Origin: Hyphomicrobiales bacterium
GTDB taxonomy: Bacteria; Pseudomonadota; Alphaproteobacteria; Rhizobiales; Kaistiaceae
Length of the DNA: 17,224 nt
Direction: 5' to 3'
NCBI GenBank assembly: GCA_017305815.1
Contig: JAFKJZ010000179.1
Coordinates: 1-17,224 of the forward strand
The notes beneath the pieces were generated by a model. It was not told where the DNA came from. It saw nothing but the letters and a program-made list of their open reading frames with translations, and did not search any database. A program made the position numbers and the translations under genes. Shown here piece after piece: positions 1 to 7,715 of the stretch. Position 1 is the stretch's first letter; every line of letters starts with the position of its first letter.

Positions 1-764
1 GTCAGCGCCTCGGCGAGCAGGAGCAGGCCGGCGCTCGAATCCCACACGGACGGCGCCGGCACATGCGCCGGCAGGACGTGGCGGGCGACCTTGGAGATGG
101 GCGACAGCCACTGGTCGGTGATCAGGATGATACGGGCGCCACGCCCCGCCGCCCGCTCGGCGAAGCCGATCAGATCGTCGGAATAGCGCCTTATGTCGAA
201 CAGGACGATCACGTCCTGCTTGCCGATGTCGAGCAGCCGGTCGAACCACGCCGCCGGCTGGCCCTCGATGTGCTGCACCTGCGGGCGCAGCACGCGCAGA
301 TGCGCCGCCATATAAGCGGCGATCGCGTCTGTGAAGCGGCCGCCAAGCAGATGCAACGGCCGCCGGGGATCGGCGATCAGCCGCACCGCCGCGTCGAACT
401 CTTCACGCGGCACGTTTTCCGCCGTCGCGCGCAGATTGGCGATCGCGGCCCGCGCGAAGGTGTCGAGCGGGTCCCCGTCCCGCCGCGTGCCGCCCTTGGT
501 CAGCGGCGTCTCGCGCTGCGCCGCCAACTCGGCCTTGAGCCCGTCCTGGAACGCGCCGTAGCTGGCAAAGCCGAGCTTGGCGATCATCCGCAGCACGGTC
601 GGCGCACTGACGCCGGCCGCCTCGCCGAAGCGCGCTGCCGTATCGAGCCCGGCCATCGGATATTCGGCCAGCAGCCGGTGCGCCGCCCGACGTTCATTCG
701 GCGTCAGCCGCCCGATGTCGCGCCTCAGACGCTCCGCGATCGACGCGCCCCCGTCGCTCTCCAT
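1..764 (-). CDS. MurR/RpiR-family transcriptional regulator (HTH + SIS), 3' end beyond the window
   Basis: Reading the minus strand from the ATG at 764-762 (MESDGGASIAERLRRDIG) gives an open frame to the window edge, about 254 residues of a family usually near 280-300. Residues about 10-80 form the RpiR-type helix-turn-helix (LTPNERRAAHRLL, AGVSAPTVLRMIAKLGF). Residues about 120-254 look like the SIS sugar-phosphate/ligand-binding domain (HLLGGRFTDAIAAYMA, DVIVLFDIRRYSDD, ARIILITDQWLSPIS). Family members bind DNA as oligomers and respond to a small phosphorylated or amino metabolite. The gene is divergent from the amidohydrolase/permease/ligase/dehydrogenase unit, with 164 bp between start codons, so it is the obvious candidate local regulator. 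The inducer is not readable from the sequence. The family call is firm; the target operon is inference. Confidence 0.9.
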   Translation of the reverse strand, partial: MESDGGASIAERLRRDIGRLTPNERRAAHRLLAEYPMAGLDTAARFGEAAGVSAPTVLRMIAKLGFASYGAFQDGLKAELAAQRETPLTKGGTRRDGDPLDTFARAAIANLRATAENVPREEFDAAVRLIADPRRPLHLLGGRFTDAIAAYMAAHLRVLRPQVQHIEGQPAAWFDRLLDIGKQDVIVLFDIRRYSDDLIGFAERAAGRGARIILITDQWLSPISKVARHVLPAHVPAPSVWDSSAGLLLLAEAL

Positions 765-810
765 GCCGCTTCGTCCCCCGTTGCCGCTTCGGAAGGCAGA
801 TGACGCCCGC

Positions 811-856
811 ATTTCAGAATTGACGCGCCCCAACCACCCTGTAACGTATATTTCAG
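811..856 (+). promoter_or_regulatory. Candidate promoter and paired operator repeats between the RpiR gene and the catabolic operon
   Basis: The heptamer ATTTCAG occurs at 811-817 and again at 850-856, 39 bp apart on the same strand. A -35-like TTGACG lies at 820-825. A -10-like element lies within 842-852 (TAACGT at 16 bp spacing, or TATATT at a long 21 bp spacing). The repeats flank and overlap this promoter in the shared upstream region of the RpiR gene and the operon. That is a sensible arrangement for RpiR autoregulation and operon control. ATTTCAG also occurs at 13669 and 13893 in unrelated promoters, which weakens a specific RpiR reading. Confidence 0.35.
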
Positions 857-881
857 TTCGGCGGGATCGGGGAGTCGGACA

Positions 882-932
882 ATGTCGCCGCGCAGCGGGA
901 ACTGCGCTCCGGTCGGGGGGATCGGATCATGA
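882..932 (+). CDS. Possible 16-aa leader ORF translationally coupled to the amidohydrolase gene
   Basis: ATG at 882 is preceded by GGGGAG (869-874) at 7 nt spacing, a better ribosome site than that of the downstream gene. The ORF reads MSPRSGNCAPVGGIGS and stops with TGA at 930-932, overlapping the ATG (929-931) of the amidohydrolase gene in an ATGA junction. It may serve only to deliver ribosomes to the next gene, or act as a regulatory leader peptide. No run of a single codon suggestive of classic amino-acid attenuation is present. Small ORFs can arise by chance, so confidence is limited. Confidence 0.3.
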   Translation: MSPRSGNCAPVGGIGS

Positions 933-1753
933 CGAACGGCCTTGGAGGCGCGGCAGGGGTGGCGGCAGCGCCGCTGCTCGCGCCCGGCGAACCCGCCGTG
1001 GTGGACGTCCGCGACGTTCCCGGCGGCCCCTTCGTCTTTCTCTGCGAACATGCATCGAACCGGCTGCCGCGTGCCCTCGGTACCCTTGGCCTGCCGGCCG
1101 AGGCGCTGCAGCGCCACATCGCGTGGGACCCCGGCGCCGCCGCGATGACGCTCGGCCTGCAGGAGAAACTCGGCGGGCCGGCGATCCTGCAGAACTATTC
1201 TCGCCTGGTCATCGACTGCAATCGCGAGCCGAGCCTGCCCGATGCGATCACGGCGCTTTCGGAGACGACGCGGATCCCCGGCAATGAGCATCTGGGCGGA
1301 ACCGTGCGGCAGCAGCGCGTCGACACGATCTGGATGCCCTTCCATGCCGCGATCGACGAGCTCGCCGAGGCGCGGATCGCTTCCGGCAAGGCCACCGTCA
1401 TCGTCACGCTCCATTCCTTCACGCCGGTCTATCGCGACGTGTCGCGGCCCTGGCATGTCGGCATCATCTCGTCCGGCGACCGCCGCTTCGCCGAGCCGAT
1501 GCTGGCGGCGCTCAAGCGCGATCCCGCCCTCGTCGTCGGCGACGACGAGCCATATTCGGCCCGGGACAATGTCGACTACACGATCCGCCGGCACGGCTTC
1601 GACCGCGGCCTGCCACATGTGATGATCGAGGTCCGCAACGATCTCGTCCGCACGCCGAGCGACGTCGCCGGCTGGGTCGATCGCCTCGCGGCAGCCCTGA
1701 TCGAGAGCGCCGGGGCAATCGGAGTTCCGGCCGTAGCCGGACAGATGGACTGA
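929..1753 (+). CDS. N-formylglutamate amidohydrolase-family protein, candidate gamma-glutamyl amide hydrolase
   Basis: This 274-aa protein is of normal length for the N-formylglutamate amidohydrolase (FGase, HutG-like) family. Family landmarks are present in order: FLCEHASNRLP near the N terminus, HIAWDPGAA, NYSRLVIDCNRE, TVIVTLHSFTPVY, RPWHVGI, DNVDYTIRRHG and GLPHVMIEVRNDL. The conserved His, Glu and Asp of these motifs are the usual zinc-site and catalytic candidates. Classical members release glutamate from N-formylglutamate in histidine degradation, but no other hut gene is here. The enzyme instead heads a unit with a permease, a GS-like ligase and two dehydrogenases. I infer that it hydrolyses a gamma-glutamyl amide at the end of that pathway, replacing PuuD. 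The start at 929 follows a G-rich stretch (915-920). An 882-932 ORF overlaps the start by four bases. Confidence 0.88.
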   Translation: MTNGLGGAAGVAAAPLLAPGEPAVVDVRDVPGGPFVFLCEHASNRLPRALGTLGLPAEALQRHIAWDPGAAAMTLGLQEKLGGPAILQNYSRLVIDCNREPSLPDAITALSETTRIPGNEHLGGTVRQQRVDTIWMPFHAAIDELAEARIASGKATVIVTLHSFTPVYRDVSRPWHVGIISSGDRRFAEPMLAALKRDPALVVGDDEPYSARDNVDYTIRRHGFDRGLPHVMIEVRNDLVRTPSDVAGWVDRLAAALIESAGAIGVPAVAGQMD

Positions 1754-1932
1754 GGGAGACAACGTCGCCACAGAGAGCGGCGGGACAAGTGCAGGATGGG
1801 CCGAACGGCGGAGACCGGAAGCCCGACACTATCCGAGCGGCCCAACACCGCGCGGCACGGAACAGAGGGGAACTTCATCGATCCACCGCGGCAGGGCTGC
1901 GGCCGGACGACAACAGTGACGGGAGCACTTTG

Positions 1933-3513
1933 ATGAGCCATATCGAGGGGTATACCGAAAGCGACCAGAAGGCGGACATCCACGTCCTCCACTCCATGGG
2001 CTACGCCCAGGAGCTCGAGCGGCGGATGAGCCGCTTCTCGAACTTCGCGATCTCGTTCTCGATCATCTGCATTCTGTCGGGCGGCATCAACTCGCTCGCC
2101 CAGGCAACGTCGGGCGCGGGCGGCGCCGGCATCGGCATCGGCTGGCCGATCGGCTGCCTGATCTCCGGCGTCTTCGCGCTCGCCATGGCGCAGATCAGCT
2201 CGGCCTATCCTACCGCCGGCGGCCTCTACCATTGGGGCTCGATCCTCGGCAACCGCTTCACCGGCTGGGTCACGGCCTGGTTCAACCTGCTCGGCCTGGT
2301 GACCGTGCTCGGCGCCATCAATGTGGGCACCTACTACTTCTTCGTCGGCGCCTTCGGCCCGACTTTCGGCTGGGAAGACACCACCGCGTCGCGGGTGATC
2401 TTCCTGGCCATCCTGACCGGCGCGCAGGCGCTGATCAACCACATGGGCATCGGCCTCACCGCCAAGCTCACCGACTTCTCCGGCTACCTGATCTTCGTAA
2501 CCGCCGTGGTGCTGGCGATCGTCTGCCTCATCGCGGCGCCGGGGTATGATTTCGGCCGGCTGTTCACCTTCGCCAACTATTCCGGCCAGGCGACGGTCGC
2601 CGCCGACGGCACGCTGACCGGCGCCCCGGTCTGGCCGGCCGTCTCCGAATGGTGGGTGTTCCTGCTCGGCCTGCTGCTGCCGATCTATACGATCACCGGC
2701 TACGACGCCTCGGCCCATACCTCCGAGGAGACCGTCAAAGCGGCCCATTCGGTGCCGCGCGGCATGGTCATGTCGGTCGTCTGGTCGGCGGTGTTCGGCT
2801 ACATCATGCTCTGCTCCTTCGTGCTGATGATCCCGAACATGGACGACGCCGCCAAGCAGGGCTGGAACGTCTTCTTCTGGGCGATGGACGCCCAGGTGAA
2901 CCCGGTGGTGAAGACGATCCTCTATGTGGCGATCTTCATTTCGCAGTTCCTCTGCGGCCTGGCGACCGTCACCTCGGTGTCGCGCATGATCTTCGCCTTC
3001 TCGCGCGATGGCGGCCTGCCGGCCTCCCGGGCGCTGTCGAAGGTCAGCCCCCGATACCGCACCCCGGTGGCGGCGATCTGGACGGGCGCGACGCTGGCGG
3101 TGCTGTTCGTCTGGGGCTCCTCGATCGTCTCGATCGGCGACACCCCGGTCTATTCGATCGTCGTCTCCTGCACCGTCATCTTCCTGTTCTTCTCGTTCAT
3201 CATCCCGATCGTGCTGGGCCTCTTCACCTACGGCACCTCGAAATGGCCGGCGATGGGCCCGTGGAACATGGGCCGCGGCCTGTTCACGCTGTTCAGCATC
3301 CTCTCCGTCATTTCGATGGTGCTGATCTTCGTCATCGGCGTGCAGCCGCCGAACGAATGGGCGCTCTACATCACGATCGGATTCCTGGTTCTGACCGGCA
3401 TCATCTGGCTCGCCTTCGAGAGCCGCCGCTTCCAGGGCCCGCCGATCGGCGACGTCATCGCCAAGCGGCAGGCCGAGATCGCGGCGGCCGAAAAGGCGGT
3501 CGGCCAGCGCTAG
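1933..3513 (+). CDS. APC-superfamily amino acid/amine permease
   Basis: The start is placed at ATG 1933 (MSHIEGYTESDQKAD), preceded by GGGAG with suitable spacing; the frame is open further upstream to 1789 but that part looks non-coding. The 526-aa product has about 12 hydrophobic segments, matching APC transporters of the amino acid/choline/GABA type. Recognisable family features are MSRFSNFAISFSIICILSGG in the first membrane helix, AQISSAYPTAGGLYHWG, ITGYDASAHTSEET in the unwound substrate-site helix, and SVSRMIFAFSRDGGLP in the conserved loop. It should import an amino acid or amine across the inner membrane. It sits between the amidohydrolase (179 bp upstream) and the GS-like ligase (178 bp downstream), which points to uptake of the ligase's amine substrate. 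The exact substrate is not determinable; GABA-, amino-acid- and ethanolamine-type carriers all belong to this superfamily. Confidence 0.9.
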   Translation: MSHIEGYTESDQKADIHVLHSMGYAQELERRMSRFSNFAISFSIICILSGGINSLAQATSGAGGAGIGIGWPIGCLISGVFALAMAQISSAYPTAGGLYHWGSILGNRFTGWVTAWFNLLGLVTVLGAINVGTYYFFVGAFGPTFGWEDTTASRVIFLAILTGAQALINHMGIGLTAKLTDFSGYLIFVTAVVLAIVCLIAAPGYDFGRLFTFANYSGQATVAADGTLTGAPVWPAVSEWWVFLLGLLLPIYTITGYDASAHTSEETVKAAHSVPRGMVMSVVWSAVFGYIMLCSFVLMIPNMDDAAKQGWNVFFWAMDAQVNPVVKTILYVAIFISQFLCGLATVTSVSRMIFAFSRDGGLPASRALSKVSPRYRTPVAAIWTGATLAVLFVWGSSIVSIGDTPVYSIVVSCTVIFLFFSFIIPIVLGLFTYGTSKWPAMGPWNMGRGLFTLFSILSVISMVLIFVIGVQPPNEWALYITIGFLVLTGIIWLAFESRRFQGPPIGDVIAKRQAEIAAAEKAVGQR

Positions 3514-3522
3514 CCTTCGAAA

Positions 3523-3544
3523 GCGGGCGGCTCCGGCCGCCCGC
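3523..3544 (+). terminator. GC-rich hairpin after the permease gene (no U-tract)
   Basis: A perfect 9-bp stem (GCGGGCGGC at 3523-3531 with GCCGCCCGC at 3536-3544) closes a TCCG tetraloop, starting 10 bp after the permease stop. C residues rather than T follow it. It is therefore not a standard intrinsic terminator. It may stabilise the 3' end of the upstream message or lower expression of the downstream ligase. Confidence 0.4.
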
Positions 3545-3691
3545 CCCCCTGCCCGGCAGGCCGCCAGCCGGCGGTCTCGCCGCACAAATGAAGCTCACCT
3601 CTTCTCCCAGCCGCTCGCGGCACCGGAGGATGGCCGGGTCCTCCCGCCATTTTCGCGGAGAAGCGCTCGACGGATCGAACAAGGAACTGCC

Positions 3692-4980
3692 ATGCCCGGA
3701 AACCTGACGCTGAATGAGCTCGAAGCGGCGATCGCCGACGGCTCGATCGACACCGTGATCGTCGCCTTCCCCGACATGCAGGGCCGCCTCGTCGGCAAGC
3801 GCTTCACCGGCCGCTTCTTCCTCGACAGCGCCATCAAGGAAACGCATGCCTGCAACTACCTGCTGACGGTCGACATCGATATGGAGCCGGTGCCCGGCTA
3901 CAAGGCGGCGAGCTGGGAACAGGGCTATGGCGATTTCGTGCTGAAGCCCGACATCGACACGCTGCGCCGCATCCCCTGGCTCGACGGCACGGCGCTGATG
4001 CTGGCGGATGTCTGCGACCATCACGGCGAGGAACTGGCGCACGCGCCGCGCTCGATCCTGAAGGCGCAGCTGAAGCGGCTGGCCGAACGCGACATGAAGG
4101 CGTTCTTCGCCTCCGAGCTCGAATTCTACGCCTTCGACGAAACCTATGAGACGGCAGGCCACAAGCGCTGGCACGGCCTCAAGACGATGGGCAACTACAT
4201 CGAGGACTACCACATCCTCCAGACCACCAAGAACGAGCCGCTGCTGCGCGCCATCCGCAACGGCCTGATGGGCGCCGGCATCCCGGTCGAGAACTCGAAG
4301 GGCGAATGGGGCCCGGGCCAGGAAGAGGTCAACATCCGCTATGCGGAGGCGCTCGAAATGGCCGACTGGCACGTCATCATGAAGAACGGCATCAAGGAGA
4401 TCGCCCATCTGCAGAACCGCGCCGTCACCTTCATGGCGAAGTGGCGCTACGACCTTGCCGGCTCGTCCTCGCACATCCACTCCTCGCTCTGGGACGCCAG
4501 CGGCAAGGTGGCGCTCTTCGCCGATGCCGGCGATCCGCTCGGCATGTCGGCGACGATGAAATCCTGGCTCGCCGGCCACCTCGCCCATGCCGGCGAGATG
4601 ACCGCCTTCCTCGCGCCCTACATCAACTCCTACAAGCGCTTCCAGGTCGGCACCTTCGCGCCGACCAAGGCGGTCTGGTCGGTCGACAACCGCACCGCCG
4701 GCTTCCGCGTCGTCGGCGAGGGCAAGTCGGTCCGCACCGAATGCCGCTTCGGCGGCTCGGACCTCAACCCCTACATCGCCTTCGCCGGCCTGATAATCTG
4801 CGCGAGGTGCCGAAGACGCTGCGCGACGCCATCACCGCGCTCGACGGCTCCAAGGTGCTGCGCGCCGCGCTCAGCGACGAAGTGGTCGAGCACTACCTGC
4901 ACACCGCCCGCTGGGAACAGTTCGAATATGATCGTCGCGTCACGGATTGGGAGTTGCAGCGCGGCTTCGAGCGGTATTGA
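3692..4980 (+). pseudogene. Glutamine synthetase-family gamma-glutamyl-amine ligase, frameshifted with missing segment
   Basis: ATG at 3692 has AAGGAA just upstream. Residues 1-367 read as a GS-type ligase: SELEFY (141-146, Mg-binding Glu), GPGQEEVNIRYAEAL (208-222), SSSHIHSSLWD (258-268, ATP/His loop), NSYKRF (312-317) and RTECRFGGSDLNPYIAFAGL (348-367). At about 4790-4797 the frame changes. The last part, NLREVPKTLRDA through WEQFEYDRRVTDWELQRGF to TGA 4978-4980, is a normal GS-like C terminus in the +2 frame. Family members carry roughly 30 residues between AFAGL and NLREVPKTL, so a deletion of 3n+1 bases (about 90) fits. Without it the protein runs to 5014 with a nonsense tail. Enzymes of this class (PuuA, IpuC, GlnA3/GlnA4) join glutamate to an amine using ATP; the neighbours suggest an amino alcohol. 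It is either a true pseudogene or a sequence error. Confidence 0.82.
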
Positions 4981-5010
4981 GTCGGCGCCGTCGCTGCGAG
5001 GAATAGAACC

Positions 5011-6377
5011 ATGAACGCCCCCGTCCTGAAGATCATCACGCCGGTCGACGGCTCGGTCTATGCCGAGCGGCCGCTCGCCACCGAAGCCGAGGTCCTCGCC
5101 ACGCTCGAAAAGGCGAAGGCGGCGCAGCGCGACTGGCGCGACGTCGCCATCGCCGAACGGGAAAAGATGGCGACCGCCTTCGTCGACGCCATGGTGGCGG
5201 AGAAGGACAAGGTGGCCGAGCTGATCGCCTGGCAGATGGGCCGGCCGATCCGCTACGGCCATGGCGAGATGCGCGGCTTCGAGGAACGCGCCCGCTACAT
5301 GATCGCCATCGCGGCGAAATCGCTGGCCGACATCGACGCCGGCCCGAAGGAAGGCTTCAAGCGCTATATCCGCCGCGAGCCGCTCGGCGTCTGTTTGAAC
5401 CTGCCGGCCTGGAACTTCCCCTACATGACGGCGCTCAACGCCGTGCTGCCGGCGATCCTCGCCGGCAACACCGTCGTCATGAAGCATTCGAGCCAGACGG
5501 CGCTGGTCGCCGAGCACTTCGCCTCCGGCTTCGCCAAGGGCGGACTGCCGGCGGACGTGAGGTGATCCGCTCCGGCCTCGTCGACCAGGTCGGCTTCACC
5601 GGCTCGACCGCCGGAGGCCGCAACATCATGGCCTCCGTCGCCGGCGCCCCCAATTTCCCGGCCACCTGCCTCGAGCTCGGCGGCAAGGATCCGGCCTATG
5701 TCCGGCCCGACGTCAATCTCGCCTTCGCGGTCGAGAACATCGTCGATGGCGGCTTCTTCAATTCCGGCCAGTCCTGCTGCGCGATGGAGCGCGTCTATGT
5801 GCACGAGGCGGTCTATGACCGCTTCGTCGAGGGCGTCGTCGCCACCGTCAACGCCTACAAGCTCGGCAGCCCGACCGACCCGGAAACGACGCTCGGCCCC
5901 GTCGTGCGCGCCTCGGCGGCCGACTTCATCCAGGGCCAGATCGACGAGGCGGTGCGCCAGGGCGCGAAGGCGCTGATCGACCCGAAGCACTTCCCGGCGG
6001 CGAAGTCGGGCACGCCCTATCTGGCGCCGCAGGTGCTGGTCGATGTCGACCACTCGATGCGGGTGATGACGGAAGAGACCTTCGGCCCGGCCTTCGGCAT
6101 CATGAAGGTGAAGTCGGACGAGGAAGCCATCCGCCTGATGAACGATTCCGAATTCGGCCTCACCGCTGCGATCTGGACCGAGGACCTGGAGGCGGCGGAG
6201 GCGATCGGCGACCGCATCGACACCGGCACCGTGTTCATGAACCGCTGCGACTATGTCGATCCGGCGCTTGCCTGGACCGGCGTCAAGGCGACCGGCCGCG
6301 GCGCCAGCCTGTCCGAGGTCGGCTACGAGCAACTGACCCGGCCGAAGAGCTTTCATCTCCGCACCAAGACCGACTAG
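5011..6377 (+). pseudogene. Aldehyde dehydrogenase family protein, frameshifted with missing segment
   Basis: The ATG at 5011 follows GAGGAA (RBS). The first frame (5011-5565) shows the cofactor-binding half: LGVCLNLPAWNFPYMTALNA, AGNTVVMKHSSQT and FAKGGLPADV. It then meets TGA at 5563. The protein resumes in the other frame at about 5562 with VIRSGLVDQVGFTGSTAGG, LELGGKDPAYV (general-base Glu), NSGQSCCAMERVYVH (catalytic Cys), TEETFGPAFGIMKV, and ends at TAG 6375-6377. Relatives have about 14-16 more residues between GLPADV and the VDQVGFTGS segment, so about 40-50 bases (3n+1) appear absent. Both halves keep coding character, so the lesion is recent or artefactual. NAD(P)-dependent oxidation of a gamma-glutamyl-amino-aldehyde to the acid is the inferred role; PuuC-like and IpuI-like enzymes are the nearest functional models. 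It lies 30 bp after the GS-like gene, almost certainly in one operon. Confidence 0.85.
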
Positions 6378-6458
6378 CCGGTCTCGCCACGCATCCCGAC
6401 CGAGCCGGCGCGTTCCGAACGCTGCCGCCGCAAGAAACAGACGCCAAGGATACGCTCC

Positions 6459-7634
6459 ATGCTCGACAACTACGCCTCGCTGAACGCGAACTGGTCCTAT
6501 CCCACCGCCATCCGCTTCGGCGCTGGCCGCATCGCCGAGCTGCCGGCGGCGCTGACGGCAACGGGAATCAGGAAGCCGCTCTTCGTCACCGATCCCGGCC
6601 TCGTCGCCCTGCCGATCGTCCAGAAGACGCTGGCGATCCTCGACGCCGCCAACGTCGAATATGCCGTCTTCTCCAAGGTCGACGGCAATCCGACGCTCGC
6701 CAATCTCGACGACGGCCTCGCGGTCTACAAGGCGGGCGGCCATGACGGCGTCGTCGCCTTTGGCGGCGGCTCGGCCATGGATATCGGCAAGACCATCGCC
6801 TTCATGTCGGGCCAGACGCGGCCGGTGTTCGATTTCGAGGACCGCGCCGACTGGTGGACCCGCGCCGACCCGAAGGGCATCGCGCCGATCATCGCCGTAC
6901 CGACGACGGCCGGCACCGGCTCGGAAGTTGGCCGCGCCTCGGTCGTCACCGATCCGTCCGACCACACCAAGAAGATCATCTTCCATCCGCTGATGCTGCC
7001 GAAGGTGGTGATCTCCGACCCGGAGCTGACCGTCGACCTGCCGGCGAAGATCACGGCCTGGACCGGCATGGACGCGCTGTCACACTCGCTGGAAGCCTGG
7101 TGCAGCCCGTTCTTCCATCCGCTGTCGGCCGGCATCGCCCTCGAAGGCATGCGGCTGGTCAAGGACTGGCTGCCCAAGGCGGTCAAGGACGGCAAGGACA
7201 TCACGGCGCGCTCGCAGATGCTGATCGCCTCGTCGATGGGCGCGGTCGCGTTCCAGAAGGGCCTCGGCGCCATGCACGCGATGAGCCATCCGAGCTCCAG
7301 CCTGCGCGGCACGCATCACGGCCTGACCAACGCCGTCGTCATGCCCTATGTGCTCGCCTTCAACGCCGGGGCGATCGAGGAGAAGCTGGCGGCCGCCGCC
7401 CGCTATCTCGACCTGCCAGGCCAGAGCGCGACCAGCTTCGTCGACTGGGTGCTGGCGATCCGCGAGGAACTCGGCATCCCCCACACGCTGAAGGAAATCG
7501 GCGTCGACGAATCGGTTTTGCCAGAAGCGGCCCGCATGGCCGAGCTCGACCCCTCGACCGGCGGCAATCCCGTGCCGGTCGTGGCGGCCGATTATGAGGT
7601 TCTGTTCCGGAACGCGATCAACGGCAGGCTCTGA
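6459..7634 (+). CDS. Iron-containing (type III) alcohol dehydrogenase
   Basis: This intact 391-aa protein has the length and full pattern of group III metal-dependent alcohol dehydrogenases. It carries the nucleotide-binding FGGGSAMDIG at 101-110 and VPTTAGTGSEVGR at 147-159. The metal ligands, by alignment with FucO from memory, are D205 and H209 (GMDALSHSLEAW), H273 (GAMHAMSHP) and H287 (GTHHGLTNA). It is NAD(P)-linked, cytosolic, and interconverts alcohols and aldehydes. Coming 81 bp after the aldehyde dehydrogenase, with AAGGA before ATG 6459, it would oxidise the hydroxyl of a gamma-glutamyl-amino alcohol to the aldehyde used by that enzyme. This gene is the main reason to prefer an amino alcohol over a diamine as substrate. 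The family is certain; the substrate is inferred from context. Confidence 0.92.
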   Translation: MLDNYASLNANWSYPTAIRFGAGRIAELPAALTATGIRKPLFVTDPGLVALPIVQKTLAILDAANVEYAVFSKVDGNPTLANLDDGLAVYKAGGHDGVVAFGGGSAMDIGKTIAFMSGQTRPVFDFEDRADWWTRADPKGIAPIIAVPTTAGTGSEVGRASVVTDPSDHTKKIIFHPLMLPKVVISDPELTVDLPAKITAWTGMDALSHSLEAWCSPFFHPLSAGIALEGMRLVKDWLPKAVKDGKDITARSQMLIASSMGAVAFQKGLGAMHAMSHPSSSLRGTHHGLTNAVVMPYVLAFNAGAIEEKLAAAARYLDLPGQSATSFVDWVLAIREELGIPHTLKEIGVDESVLPEAARMAELDPSTGGNPVPVVAADYEVLFRNAINGRL

Positions 7635-7640
7635 AGGCGC

Positions 7641-7677
7641 TGTCGCGCGCCGCGGCCTTGCACCGCCGCGCGCGACA
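7641..7677 (+). terminator. Long GC-rich hairpin at the end of the dehydrogenase operon
   Basis: TGTCGCGCGC (7641-7650) pairs perfectly with GCGCGCGACA (7668-7677). The stem continues after one mismatch by four more pairs and closes on CCTTGCA. It begins 6 bp after the alcohol dehydrogenase stop. There is no T-run, so it is a possible terminator, attenuator or mRNA-stabilising structure. It separates the amine-catabolic genes from the kinase unit. Confidence 0.45.
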
Positions 7678-7715
7678 CGCCATGAAGGGCAACATTCGCC
7701 TCCGGAGACTTGTAA

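Noticed and set aside
929..1753. Histidine-degradation (hut) operon because of the HutG-like enzyme
   Set aside because: No hutH, hutU, hutI or hutF is present in the window; the neighbours fit gamma-glutamyl amine catabolism better.
1576..3585. 669-codon minus-strand open frame opposite the permease gene
   Set aside because: It is antisense to a clear 12-helix APC permease, rich in Asp, Arg and His and without any domain; a typical GC-rich mirror frame.
3692..6377. Standard putrescine (Puu) pathway
   Set aside because: No PuuB-type FAD oxidase or PuuD-type hydrolase is present in the window, and an iron alcohol dehydrogenase is, which the Puu route does not need.
5421..6986. 521-codon minus-strand frame across the aldehyde and alcohol dehydrogenase genes
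   Set aside because: It crosses two recognised genes on the other strand and shows no family motif; shadow of codon bias.
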